Positions 48,311 through 59,836 of a stretch of DNA of 64,000 nucleotides are shown piece after piece (the stretch's first letter is position 1; the number at the start of each line of letters is the position of its first letter). The DNA comes from Buddleja alternifolia (Eukaryota; Streptophyta; Magnoliopsida; Lamiales; Scrophulariaceae), in the NCBI GenBank assembly GCA_019426215.1, contig CM033391.1:5940708-6004707 (forward strand). The letters run 5' to 3'. A program made the translations under genes and the position numbers. The notes beneath the pieces are model-generated. The model was not told where the DNA came from. It saw only the letters and a list, made by a program, of their open reading frames with translations, and did not search any database.

Positions 48311-49393
48311 ATGTCACCTAAGCCCTTATCTGATTTGATAAAAAGATACACTTTGACTGGACCATACTACATAGAATGGCTTATAAACTTGAGGATGGTC
48401 TTAAGTAGTGAGTCGATTATGTACTAGAACTCAGACATCCTCTTGTACCGGCAATATGGGAAGATGAAAGGCTTCAAATTTCCTACATGGACTGGGTCTG
48501 TGATAATCATCGAGCTAGAGGATACATGTTGAGCTCAATGTGCAGTGAGTCGCGAAGCTCTCATGAAAGGATGGAGAATGCAGGAGATATACTACTCCAT
48601 CTTCACTCAATGTTTGGAGAGAATGGTAAAAACGTTCGGTATATGATATCGAAGGAACTCTTCAGAACAAGAATGAGGGAACATGAGAATGTGGGAGATC
48701 ATGTACTGAAGATGATGGCATTAATTGAAAAATTAAAGTCTTTAGATTACTGCATGGATCTCCACATCCAAGTTGACCTCATTTTACAGTCACTTCCTGA
48801 TTCCTTTTGCGCTTCTTCGTTGCTTGGTCGGTACACATTCATCGATTTGTTTTAATTGTTCCTGTGCTTTCTTATAGGCTTCTTTCTTCCTTCTAGTCGA
48901 GGTGAAAGCTTTCAAAGAGCTGAGTCGTACCCAAACTCTCTTATTAGCTTATGAGGGAAGCAAGTGTAGCTTTGAAAGCAGCAAAGAGCCATTAGGGGAA
49001 ACCTAAATTCAAGGTCGGAAGAATCAAAAAGAGACTCGCAAATGGAATCCTTTCTCTAGCGGCCTCTTGCCTTCTTTATTTACAGTTCATGAATTTTTTC
49101 ATGAATGATATCGAGGGTTCGTTAGCTGGGCTAACAACCAAACTCGAGCTCGTTCAAAGACAAACAAGGAGGAATAGAAAAGGGAATACAATTTCCAATC
49201 TTGAACACGTACCATTGGATGTCTACAAGTATGGGAAAGGAAAGGGAAAAATGGAAGCACCCCTCAAGGCTCGAAGAGAAATAAGAAGCAAGAAAGGAAA
49301 TAACAAGAAGCTTAAGGAAATGCTAAAAGAATCGAATAGGTGTCTTTTCTGTGGTGAGCTGGGCCACTAGAGAAGGGAATGCCCTAATCGAAG
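48311..49393 (+). pseudogene. copia gag (UBN2-type), disrupted
   Basis: Nucleocapsid polyprotein relic. It begins MSPKPLSDLIKRYTLTGPYY, the usual LTGPNY-like copia gag motif, and after a frame change near 48418 continues as DNHRARGYMLSSM, HSMFGENGKNVRYMISKELF and MREHENVGDHVLKMMALIEK. At about 48808-49084 a ~275-base block with no gag similarity interrupts it. Gag resumes as QFMNFFMNDIEGSLAGLTTK and ends in the zinc knuckle CLFCGELGH, followed by a stop codon, then RRECPN (CX2CX4HX4C). Confidence 0.88.
48808..49084. other. Foreign ~275-bp insert in gag
   Basis: Sequence between two gag segments that should be contiguous. It is less AT-rich than its host and carries stops in the gag frame. 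No repeats at its borders were found. The wording (for example CTCTAGCGGCCTCTTGCCTT) reminds me of plant organelle DNA, but I cannot verify this. Confidence 0.5.
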
Positions 49394-49451
49394 CAATACA
49401 CCAGGTATGGAACTTTTTGTTTTAGAAACCAATTATTTTATAACTGTATTT

Positions 49452-52400
49452 TCCACTTCGTGGATACTTGATTCTGGAGCTAGTGCTCACTTTTGTGTCA
49501 TGAATCAGGATCTGCAGCGAAGTAGGAAGCGGGAGCATGGAGGGGTGTTGATTAGTGTTGGCAGCGGGAAGAGTGTCGCGGCTTCCCGCATTGGATCAAC
49601 TTCTTTATATTTATCATTTGGACATGTTTTAAATTTAGAGGATGTTTTAGTTTTGCCAAACGAGCTTAAGAACATTATTTCACTTCCTATGTTGGTTAGG
49701 AACGATTATGTTTTTAATTTCATTGAAAGTACTTGTAGCATTTTATTTCATAATAATATTGTTTACACTGCTACTTTAGTCAATGGCCTCTATTATTTAA
49801 ACATGCAAAATGAGTGTGTTGCAAATGTTATCTCAAAGAAGCGTGGTAGGCAAAATACTAACCTAAGCTTAAAGTGACATCTAAGACTAGGCTATGTTGG
49901 TGAGCAGAAGATACACAAGATGGAGAAATATGGGTTAATTGACCCATTGGGATCGGATATCCGACTTGTGAATCTTGCCTCAAAGGCAAAATGGCTAGAT
50001 CACCCTTCACCGGAACTTTTGAAAGAGCCATTGAAGTAATAGGACTTGTGTACACCAACCTTTGTGGACCATTTGGAGAAATGGCTCGTGGAGGTTTCCA
50101 CTATTTCATTACTTTTACTGATGACCATTCAAGGTATGGTCTAGTGTATTTAATGAAGTATAAGTCTGAATCATTTGATAAGTTCAAAGAATTTAAGGCT
50201 TTAGTGGAAAAACAAACTGGTCATCATATAAAAGACCTACGATCAGATCCTGGAGGCGAATATATGAGTGACGAGTTTGATCAGTTCCTAAAGAAACATG
50301 GGATAAAATTACAACTCACACCACCAGCAACTCCACAATTAAATGGGGTAGCAGAGCGTAGAAATTGAACGCTATTGGATATGGTTCGATCTATGCTCAG
50401 CTACACTGATTTGCCCATCTCTTTGTGGGGACATGCACTCCTTACGGCTGTTCATATCTTGAATAAATGTCCTTCCAAGTCCGTTCCTAAGACCCCATAT
50501 GAGATATGAAGAAATAGAAAACCAAACCTTAAGTACATTAGGGTTTGGGGATGCCCTGCCTATATCAAGAAGACAAACGTAGGGAAATTGGAAGCAGGGT
50601 CCTTTAAAGGACGTTTCATTGGTTTTCCTGAGGATTCCATGGGATCCTTGTTGCACTGCAAGCGCACTTTCTTGAAGATGAATTCATTCTAGAAGGTAAT
50701 GCAGGTATAAAAATTGCTCTTAATGAACAAGAAGAAACACCTAGAGAGACGACTATTCAAGAAACACACACTGAACCTGATGAAACATAACCAACATTGC
50801 GAAGATCTGGAAGAGTACCACATCAACTTAAAAGGTACTACAGGTATATGCTATAAGAGGTCGGGTGTCCACACTATAGCAGTGGGAGTTCAAGGGGACG
50901 ACCCTTCTACTTATGATCAAGCAATGATGGACATCGACTCTGCAAAGTAGCGAGAAGATATGTAGGCAGAGATAGTCTCGATGCATTCCAACCAAGTCTG
51001 GACTCTAGTAGATCGTCCGGATGGCATTGCACCTATAGGGTGCAAGAGGATCTACAAGAGGAAGATAGACCCGGATGGAAACATTGACACATACAAGGCA
51101 AGGCTTGTAGCAAAAGGTTATAGTCAAAACAAAGGACTTGACTACCAAGAGACCTTTTCACCTGTGGCAATGATCAAGTTTATTCGAATTCTGCTCGCAA
51201 TAGCTGCACACTTGGACTATGAGATATGGCAGATGGATGTAAAGACGGCTTTCTTAAATGGATTCCTCGAAGAGGACATCTATATAGAGCAGCCTAAAGG
51301 CTTTGCATCTGGGTTTGATATCCATAAGGTGTGCAAACTTAAGAGATTCATTTATGGACTTAAGCAAGCCTCTAGGAGTTGGAATCTATGTTTTGAGGAA
51401 GCTGTCAAAAGCGAAGATGAACCATGTGTTTACAAGAAGGTTAGTGGGAGTAAAATCACTTTCCTTGTCTTATATGTGGATAACATTCTACTCATAGAAA
51501 ATGATGTAGGAATGCTCACATCAGTCAGAAGATGGCTGTCAAATACATTCTCCATGAAAGACTTAGGATAAACGACCTATAATTTTGGGATTCGTATCTA
51601 TAGGATAGAACAAATAGAATGATAGGACTATCCCAAGCCCTTTACTTAAAGAAAGTCCTAAAGAGATTTAAAATGGAAGACTCTAAGAAAGGTTTCTTGC
51701 CCATGAGACACGGGGTGCACTTTTCAAAATCCATGTCTCCTCAAAGTGAGGAAGATAGGAAAGAAATGAGTATAGTGCCTTATGCGTCTGCAGTGGGTAG
51801 TCTGATGTACGCCATGTTATGCACACGGCCAGACATAGCCTACACGGTAAGCGTGGTAAGTCGTATTCAGGCTAACCCGGGAAGAGAACATTGGACTGCT
51901 GTCAAAAATATCCTCAAGTATCTGAAGAGAACTAAGGATATGGTCCTAACAGATGGACATGGAGATTTGAAGGTGGATGGATATACTGACTCAGATTTTC
52001 AATCTGATGTAGATGATTGCAAATTCACTTCAGGCTTTATATTCACACTTAATGGGGAAGCGGTGACTTGGAAAAGTTCCAAGCAAAACACAATCGCTGA
52101 TTCCATCACTGAGGCGGAATACGTAGCATCTTCGAGGCTGCTAAAGAGGGTGTTTGGATTAGGAAGTTTCTTGGAGAACTTCAAGTGGTCCCTAGTGTAG
52201 AGCTGTCATTACCACTTTATTGTGACAATAACGGGGCTATTGCACAAGCAAAGGAACCAAAGTCTCACAACAAATCCAAGCACATAGAGAGGAGATATCA
52301 CATAATAAGGGAAATCGTTGGAAGAGGCGAGATAGCTGTTCAGAGAGTAAATTCAGCCGACAACGTCGCTGACCCATTGACCAAGATTTTGACACAAGCA

Positions 52401-52457
52401 GTGCTAGATCAACATCTTGAGAAGATGGGTATTAGAAACTATAGTGATTGGCATTGA
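49452..52457 (+). pseudogene. copia pol (protease, integrase, RT, RNase H), disrupted
   Basis: Protease: SWILDSGASAHFC (catalytic DSGA) near 49455. Integrase: GAG-pre remnant near 49880, then YFITFTDDHSRYGLVYLMKY, RSDPGGEYMSDEFDQFL and PQLNGVAERRN (about 49990-50365), followed by a stop. Reverse transcriptase: from WTLVDRPDGIAPIGCKRIYK (50978 on) through WQMDVKTAFLNG; its active-site box reads YVDNILL where the family has YVDD. RNase H: DSDFQSDVDDCKFTSGF, TEAEYVASS, YCDNNGAIAQAKEP, HIERRYHIIRE and NVADPLTKILTQ, ending at 52457. Several stops and frameshifts (near 49875, 50366, 50508, 50690, 50950, 51571 and 52200) break the frame. Enzymatically dead as written. Confidence 0.94.
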
Positions 52458-52472
52458 GTCTAAGTGAGAGAT

Positions 52473-54015
52473 TGTTAGGTTAATGTCCTCAAATGCCACT
52501 AGAGGATTAGTAAATGATAGGACATTATCAAATTGTAATTGTTTTTAATCAATGATCAATAAAAGGCATTTTAGTTGTTTACTTTTATATTGGCATTTAT
52601 ATATTGTAGTCATCTATAAGTCCATGAACATAAGAGTTAACTCTCTAAGGCACTAGAAGAGTTTGATACTTGTGTACTAAAATAGTCTACAAGTTAAAGA
52701 TTTTCAATTGAGCATTGGAAATCATGAATACTTGTATGATATGAGTTTTGACGAGAAAGGTGTCCGTCAATCACTAGGAAGTAGTGAAGAACTCATATCA
52801 TAGGAGCACTGATGGAGATAGTGGCACTCAGACTTGACTCGCATCAATTCTGTCACATGGGTTTTTCACTTTTTGACAGTCAATGACAGAATTGATTAAT
52901 TATAATAGGTGTGTCTGAACTTTAGACTTGAGGAATCGAGTTGAAGATATAATTGTGACATTAGGTTCGTCATTAGAGTAGTTAGGCGGATTCACCAGTT
53001 GATGGGATCAACCTCGAACTGCAACCTAATGGGCAAGTAGTAACCTTAACTGGTATACAAGATAGGGTTCGTTCCCTCGGAAGTGAACGAGGAATTATCC
53101 TATGCATTTATAAGTAAGTTAGATCTTAAAGTCTTTGGCCAAAACATTCACTGATCTGAACTTATTATAAATACAGCATAGTGAAATAATCTAATCATTT
53201 CATCTTATCTGGGTTAAAATATGGACCACTTGACTGGCTAGGTGGGACCCATATTCAATGGAATCCTCTTATTGCCAAATATAGATGAACCTAGAGAATC
53301 ACGCTTAAAAAGGAAAAATTGATGGAAAAATGGAATATTTCTTGTGGTAATATTTTAAGTATTGGATACTTAAAATTAAATAAATGGAATTAATTATTTG
53401 AGGAAATAAGTTAATTCATTTATGATTGAATTAATATATTATTTCTTAGAGAAATAAAACTAATTAAGTTATCTATTATTTAATTAGATTAGATTAATTA
53501 ATTAAATACTAGATTACACTAAGCTCAAATTGATGCACCAAGTCGCACACCAAGCCCTAAAGGGGGCGGCTACTGGGCGTGTCATATGGGCTTAATTTGA
53601 GCCCAAGGTAATAACTTAAGTAATATAAATGTCACATTAGTTATAAACCTAGGTCATAAGTTGCATAACACAACACCACAGGAAAAAGAATTCATCTCCC
53701 TTCTTCTCTCATTAGCCGTCGGCCTTCAAGCCTAGACGGAGGAAGATTTTTTCATCAATTATTTTCCAGTGAGACAATTGAGAGACAGAACAATTGGATT
53801 GCTTGGATCATCAAAGTTTCAGCCGGAGCAATTTCGTGAAGAAGTTGAAGAGTTCAAGATTGTAGGAATTATCAACCACTTCGCTACAACGGGTAAAGTT
53901 TGTTTTACCCTATCATACATACGTATGATTAAACCCCAGGATTGATCCTATTATGGGAAAACTCGAAAAATTTTAAATTTCGTTTTCCGCTTCGTTTGGT
54001 TAATTTTCCCCAACA
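52473..54015 (+). repeat. 3' LTR of the copia element
   Basis: Starts TGTTAGGTTAATG, ends TTTTCCCCAACA, 1543 bp. It is preceded by a weak polypurine-like AAGTGAGAGAT. It lacks ~95 bases present in the 5' LTR. Confidence 0.95.
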
Positions 54016-54020
54016 AAAAT

Positions 54021-54390
54021 AATCAATTGTAGTTTTATCTAAAAAATTATTTATTTAAATATTTTATATCGACAATTGATAGTAATTATAATTTTAACTT
54101 TACATTTTAATTTTTTTAATCTTCTTAAAAACTTTAAAAAATATTTTTAAATAATTACCATATTAAAAATAAAATAAATTATATAAAAATATTTAAGGTA
54201 ATTATAATATTCAAAAATAACATTCTTATTATACTATTTATCAATTTAAAAATTAGTCTAGCATGTCCCTAAATTGAGAGACCATTTTGTTAAATTTAAT
54301 AGTTTAGGGGTCAGTTTATTATATTTGATAGTTCAAGAACTTAAATTATAGATAAGTGAATAGTTCATGGAACAAAAGTGTATTTTGCCC
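54021..54390. mobile_element. Right part of the inverted-repeat element split by copia
   Basis: Continuation of the element whose left end is at 44088; its inverted repeat lies at 54245-54390. It ends 14 bases before the Mutator-like element. Confidence 0.55.
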
Positions 54391-54494
54391 ATCTATATAT
54401 AATCGGGAAAATTAAATTAATAATATTAAAAAAAAATGAAAAATCAGAAAATATTGAAAAATTGGGGGGAATTAGATAATAATACGTTACGCCA

Positions 54495-54590
54495 TAGTGT
54501 ATGTCGTCTCTCTAAGAGACGACATATATTATTTTATTTTTTTTAATTGTCAGCGGTCAAAAGACCGCTGACAAAAGGTTGCTGCTTTTT
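54495..54590. repeat. Left subterminal palindromes of the Mutator-like element
   Basis: TATGTCGTCTCT and AGAGACGACATA form an inverted pair at 54503-54529. GTCAGCGGTC-AAAA-GACCGCTGAC is a perfect palindrome at 54549-54572. GGTTGCTGCTTTTTGCAGCC follows. Candidates for transposase binding or hairpin formation. Confidence 0.88.
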
Positions 54591-54894
54591 GCAGCCTTTT
54601 TTTTCCCAGAACAAGCAGCATGCCAACGTTCATCTCCATTCCTCTAGCATTTCTCTCTTTCTCTTTCTCCTGCTCCTTCATTTCCACCATTACTACACAG
54701 ATTTTTTTGTGCATTTTGAAACGAAATTCTCCCTCATCAACCAAGAAATTAAGGTAATTTTGTTCATTCATTTATACTTTTAAATTTGTTATATGTAGAG
54801 TTTGTATATATATATATATATATATATATTTCTTTTTTTGTAATGGTATTGTAATTTAGGGTTGAAAAGTTGAATGTGTAGTGATAAATTCGAA

Positions 54895-56085
54895 TTATTA
54901 GCTATAATTTTTAAATTATTTGGTATAATTCTCGAAAATATATTGCTATAATTTTTGAATTATTAATTTTTTTTATTTTTAGGTTCAATTTTGACTTTTA
55001 GGTATAATGTCAATTTTTAGTGTTATATTTGAATTATTTGGTATAATGTTGGAATTGATTGGTATAATTTTTGAATTAATAGGTTGTTTTTTGAATTTTA
55101 GGTTCAATTTTGACTTTTAGGTGTAATGTCAATTTCTAGTGTTATTTTTGAATTATTTGGTATAATATTGGAATTGGTTGGTATAATTTTTGAATTAATA
55201 GGTTGATTTTTGAATTTTAGATTCAATTTTGACTTTTAGTTTCAATTTTGACTTTTAGGTGTAATGTCAATTTCTAGTGTTATTTTTGAATTATTTCGTA
55301 TAATGTTGAAATTGGTTGGTATAATTTTCTAATTAATAGGTTGAATTTTGACTTTTAGGTTCAATTTTGACTTTTAGGTGTAATGTCAATTTATAGTGTT
55401 ATTTTTGAATTATTTCGTATAATAGTATATTTGTTTGGTATAATTTTCTAAATGTTCGGTATAATTTGAATTTGTAGTGTTTAATTTTGAATTGTTAGGT
55501 TTGATTTTGAGTTGTTAGGTTTATTTTAGAATTGTTTGGTTTAAGTTGGAATTAATGGGTTTAATTTTGAGTAGTTAGATTTATTTTTTTGAATAGATTG
55601 ATATATTTTGCAATTGTTTGGTATAATGTTCGAATTGGATGGAAGAGTTTTGTAAACGTTCGAATTAATAGGTTTAATTTGGAGTAGATTCGATTAGTAG
55701 TTTAAATTAGTATGTTAAAATTCGATTTTTTAAATTCAATTTTTTTTTCATTTGTAAAGTGTAATCTCCAATTTTTAGGTATAATCTCTAATTAGTATAT
55801 TTAAATTCCTTTTTTTAGGTATATTTTTTGAAATCTTAGGTATAATAGATTGATATATTTTGCAATTGTTTGGTATAATGTTCGAATTGGATGGAAGAGT
55901 TTTGTAAACATTCGAATTAATAGGTTTAATTTGGAGTAGTTAGTTGTAGATTCGATTAGTAGTTTAAATTAGTATGTTAAAATTCAATTTTTTAAATTCA
56001 ATTTTTTTTTTCATTTGTAAAGTGTAATCTCCAATTTTTAGGTATAATCTCTAATTAGTATATTTAAATTCCTTTTTTTAGGTAG
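54895..56085. repeat. AT-rich tandem and direct repeats in the PMD leader
   Basis: 54990-55440 is made of diverged ~120-bp units built on GGTATAATTTTTGAATTA and TTTTGACTTTTAGGTGTAAT. 55598-55823 and 55846-56085 are a near-exact ~230-bp direct duplication. Every unit carries TTTTTAGGT-like words that resemble splice sites. Inverted counterparts (AATTATACC, ACCTAAAAATT) fill 62950-63410 at the other end. Confidence 0.82.
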
Positions 56086-56086
56086 G

Positions 56087-58344
56087 ATGGCGGAGCGTAA
56101 TGTATATGGCCAGGTTGATGGGAGCGTACTGTATGATCAGGACAATCATGTATCTGAGGAAGTTGCTGGTCATCCAGACTTTACTTATCGTGTTCGGCGA
56201 CCTGACTCTGCATATTTTTCAGTTGCCTATGAATCTCATTTGCATAACCGCGTCAAGGTAAAGCTTGATGAGATGGGGTTTTATAGGGTATACCAGTTAT
56301 CTCAGTTTAAAAATGACCTCGGCCTGGCACCCAGAGACGAACACGTTTCATTTTAGGACCGGAGAGGCTACGATAACTCTCCAAGATATTGCTATTTTAT
56401 ATGGTCTACCAGTTGATGGTAGTGCTGTAGTTGCACATCGGCACTTCGAAGCAGATGAAGAGTACACCGTATATGTATTTGGACAATTAGGACTGTACTT
56501 ATTGCCTACAGATTTCAGGCACGGTCATAGAATACCTGTTCGAAAACTTGTTACCCATGTTCTGAGTGAGCCTCAACAAATAAATGATGAATCTGAAGAA
56601 TTTGTAGTTGATCAGGTAGCCCGTTGTTGGGCCTTTTTGTTGCTCGGGAGTGTGATGTGTGCCGACACCACAGGAGATGTTATTCCTGTAGTGTGGTTGA
56701 GTTTGTTTGAAGATATCAACTTAGCACGCACATACAGTTGGGGGAGTGCGGTATTGGCTCATTTGTACCGAGAATTGTCGAATGCTTCCCGAGTAGAAAG
56801 AAATGACGTTGCAGGTTTCATGCCATTATTACAGGTGAGAAAAATTATTATTTAGATGTTATTATTTCTAATAAAATAATTCATGATTATTCAATTAATA
56901 TATTTCTCCTTTAACAGATATGGGCGTGGAGTAGAATTTTGATTGTAAGGCCTGATCGAGTACCTAGACTGATGGCGGGAGTTGACGTGAATGGCATTGC
57001 CCGAAAACCTTATGCTTCACGGTAATTTACCATTTGAATATTATGTTTAAATGAGAAACGTTCAATTTTTTTTAATTATTTTCAATGATTGTTGTTTGAA
57101 GGTGGTATCGGCCTACTACAAATACTGCTTTAGTCAGTCACAACTAATTGATGGTCTAGACCAGATGGCGGATGAACATGTGAGTGGGGAAATTTTTTTA
57201 AAAAAATTATTATGAAGTTATATCTATCTCCTACTAATATATTGTAAATTAATATTTTTGGTATTTCAGTTTGTTTGGACACCATACAATTTCAATGATG
57301 CCGACATTGCCGAGTTGCCCCCTCAATGTTTGAATGATAACGTTTGGCGAGCATCAGTTCCAATGATATTCTTTGCCATCGTAGAGTATCATCGTCCTGA
57401 GCGTGTTCTTCGACAGTTCGAAATACGCCAATTTATTCCTCGCACACCTGGACGTGTTCAGAGGGTCAGCCGTAAGGGTAGGTCCACCGTTAATTGGGTA
57501 GCTAGACACGCTCGGGAAATTTCAATGTGGAATGATCGTCAATTGTATGTTGTGAATGGATACTATATTGAGGATGGGGGAGACCAGACGGACGAAGGAT
57601 ACGAAGAGTGGTATGACCGAATCACTCGTCGTTTCATTTCACCCCGATTGATTAGGAGTGGTGCGGGACACCAGGCTGGGTCAGCCCCTCTATTGCATGA
57701 TGTGGTTAGTATTTGGTATTGTATTCCATTGATTCTTTTTTCGTTCATACTATTCCTTATTTTATCTTTTCAGTACCAACAAATTCAAGAGGCACAAACT
57801 GTAATGGAACAAATTGCCCAAACTAGTGATCCCACGACAATTAGGGAACTGCAATCTAGAATGAGGAACATCCGGGATATGGTCGCATGTAGTGGCAATG
57901 TAGAGGAGGAACATCCGAGTCCGAGCTCGGCTTATCATGGTCACTTCGATGCCGGAGGATCGAGCTCGGCTTATCATGGTCACTTCAATGCCGGAGGATC
58001 GAGCTCGGCTTATCATGGTCACTTCGATGTCGGAGGATCGAGCTCGGCTCAACCTCGTCCCAACCCTAACGATGTTTACATTCCCACAGTGCCCCAACCA
58101 CTATAGCATGATCAAGGACAAGGTTACAGTACGCCAACGTGGAATTTTTCTGATCTCGGCATAGACCCGTGGAGTGATGCACCGCAACATCATAGAATGC
58201 CACCTCCGCCTCCTGTACAATTTAATGTATCACCGGTTGAATACAATGATGTTGAGGAAGAAGCAAATAGGAGAAGGTCTACGAGGACGAGGCGGTCCCC
58301 AGATTGTGGGGCAGGGGGGCATCGTGGTTATCTGGCACATAGAT
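56087..58344 (+). pseudogene. Plant mobile domain (MAIN-like) protein of the transposon, decayed
   Basis: The plant mobile domain (PMD, aminotransferase-like) is found in transposons and in host MAIN/MAIL proteins; its biochemical role is unclear. Exons as I read them: 56087-56834, 56918-57021, 57102-57179, 57270-57704, 57774-58344. Landmarks: FHFRTGEATITLQDIAILYG, GLPVDGSAVV, RCWAFLLLGSVMCADTTGDV, FVWTPYNFNDADIAELPPQC and PMIFFAIVEYHRPERVLRQF. The C-terminus has three and a half copies of a 13-residue repeat, SSSAYHGHFDAGG (39-bp units, about 57930-58050). Lesions: a frameshift near 56305, a frame problem in the third exon near 57140, and an in-frame TAG at 58104 before the basic tail ANRRRSTRTRRSPD. 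Confidence 0.87.
57925..58050 (+). repeat. 39-bp coding minisatellite in the PMD gene
   Basis: Three full units and a partial one of GAGCTCGGCTTATCATGGTC... encode SSSAYHGHFDAGG. Unit differences are single bases. Confidence 0.92.
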
Positions 58345-58470
58345 AGTTTTGTGTATTTATATTTTTTTGTGGTGTTAATAATATAATAGGATCGATAACA
58401 TAAATGTTCTATTTGAGCCACATAGAATGTTCTATTTTTTTGTGGTGTTAATAATATAATAGGATTCGAA

Positions 58471-59836
58471 GTTTTATGTTCAGCTCGTAGCCAAAAAACG
58501 CACAGAAATAGGCCAAATACGAGCCAGAAAATGGATTTTTTTCTTCTTTTTTACATAGTGGCAGCACAGGTGGGGCACGTTTGCGTGGCCATATTTCTTT
58601 GCTCGGGCATCGAAATGAGCCAAATCTTATATTTCACAAAGTTCATAATATCACCTACAAGTTTTATGTTCAGCTCGTAGCCAAAAAATGCACAGAAATA
58701 GGCCAAATACGAGCCAGAAAATGGGATTTATTTTTTTTACATAGTGGCAGCACAGGCGGGGCACGTTTGCGTGGCCATATTTCTTTGCTCGGGCATCGAA
58801 ATGAGCCAAATCATATAGTTTCACAAAGTTCATAATATCACCTACAAGTTTTATGTTCAGCTCGTAGCCAAAAAATGCACAGAAATAGGCCAAATACGAG
58901 CCAGAAAATGGGATTTTTTTTTAACATAGTGGCAGCACAGGCGGGGCACGTTTGCGTGGCCATATTTCTTTGCTCGGGCATCAAAATGAATCAAATCTTA
59001 TAGTTTCACAAAGTTCATAACATCACCTACAAGTTTTATGTTCAGCTCATAGCCAAAAAACGCACAGAAATAGGCCAAATACGAGCCAGAAAATGGATTT
59101 TTTTTTAACGTAGTGGCAGCACAGGCGGGGCACGTTTGCGTGGCCATATTTCTTTGCTCGGGCATCGAAATGAGACAAATCTTATAGTTTCACAAAGTTC
59201 ATAACATCACCTACAAGTTTTATGTTCAACTAGTAGCCAAAAAACGCACAGAAATAGGCCAAATACGAGCCAGAAAATGGAATTTTTTTTTTAACATAGT
59301 GGCAGCAAAGGCGGGGCACGTTTGCGTGGCCATATTTCTTTGCTCGGGCATCGAAATGAATCAAATCTTATAGTTTCACAAATTTCATAACATCACCTAC
59401 AAGTTTTATGTTCAGCTCGTAGCCAAAAAACGCACAGAAATAGGCCAAATACGAGCCAGAAAATGAATTTTTTTTTTTTACATAGTGGCAGCACAGGTGG
59501 GGCACGTTTGCGTGGCCATATTTCTTTGCTCGGGCATCAAAATGAGCCAAATCTTATAGTTTCATAAAGTTCATAACATCACCTACAAGTTTTATGTACA
59601 GCTTGTAGCCAAAAAATGCACAGAAATAGGCCAAATACGAGCCAGAAAATAGAAAAAATCTTTTTTTTTTTTTACATAGTGGCAGCACAGGCGGGGCACA
59701 TTTGCTTGGCCATATTTCTTTGCTCGGGCATCGAAATGAGTCAAATCTTATAGTTTCACAAAGTTCATAATATGACCTACAAGTTTTATGTTCAGCTCGT
59801 AGCCAAAAAAAGGCACAGAAATAGGCCAAATACTAG
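58471..59836. repeat. Tandem array of ~186 bp x about 7.3 between the two transposon genes
   Basis: Units start with GTTTTATGTTCAGCTCGTAG at 58471, 58661, 58848, 59033, 59217, 59403, 59589 and 59783 (periods 184-194, varying mainly in a poly-T run). Each unit contains GGCGGGGCACGTTTGCGTGG. The last partial unit abuts the transposase stop codon at 59833, so this sequence would lie in the 3' UTRs of both convergent genes. A ~70-bp duplication (TGTGGTGTTAATAATATAAT at about 58368 and 58440) precedes the array. Confidence 0.95.

Larger units (their letters stand above)
44581..54015 (+). mobile_element. Ty1/copia LTR retrotransposon, complete structure, decayed coding
   Basis: Two long LTRs in direct orientation flank an interior with domains in the order gag, protease, integrase, reverse transcriptase, RNase H, which defines Ty1/copia. 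The 5-bp duplication AAAAT lies at 44576-44580 and 54016-54020. A primer-binding site follows the 5' LTR. By eye the first ~320 bases of the LTRs differ at about 6 percent of positions, so the insertion is not recent. A ~2-kb leader separates the primer-binding site from gag and contains a MITE. All coding parts carry stops or frameshifts, so the copy is not autonomous. Confidence 0.96.

Noticed and set aside
54396..54404. Possible 9-bp target duplication of the Mutator-like element
   Set aside because: Left TATATAATC and right ATCTACAAT do not match in register, so I do not claim a duplication.
54547..54783. Short frames on both strands near the left end of the Mutator-like element
   Set aside because: They overlap the subterminal palindromes and have no family likeness; more likely leader sequence.
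57762..58097. 111-residue minus-strand frame with SRARSSGIEVTM repeats
   Set aside because: Antisense of the PMD coding minisatellite.
58581..59829. Several 60-91-residue frames with repeated sequence on both strands
   Set aside because: They are translations of the ~186-bp tandem units and have no start context or family.
58471..59836. Regularly spaced repeats, considered as a CRISPR-like array
   Set aside because: The whole 186-bp unit is repeated, without unique spacers, in a eukaryotic transposon; it is an ordinary tandem array.
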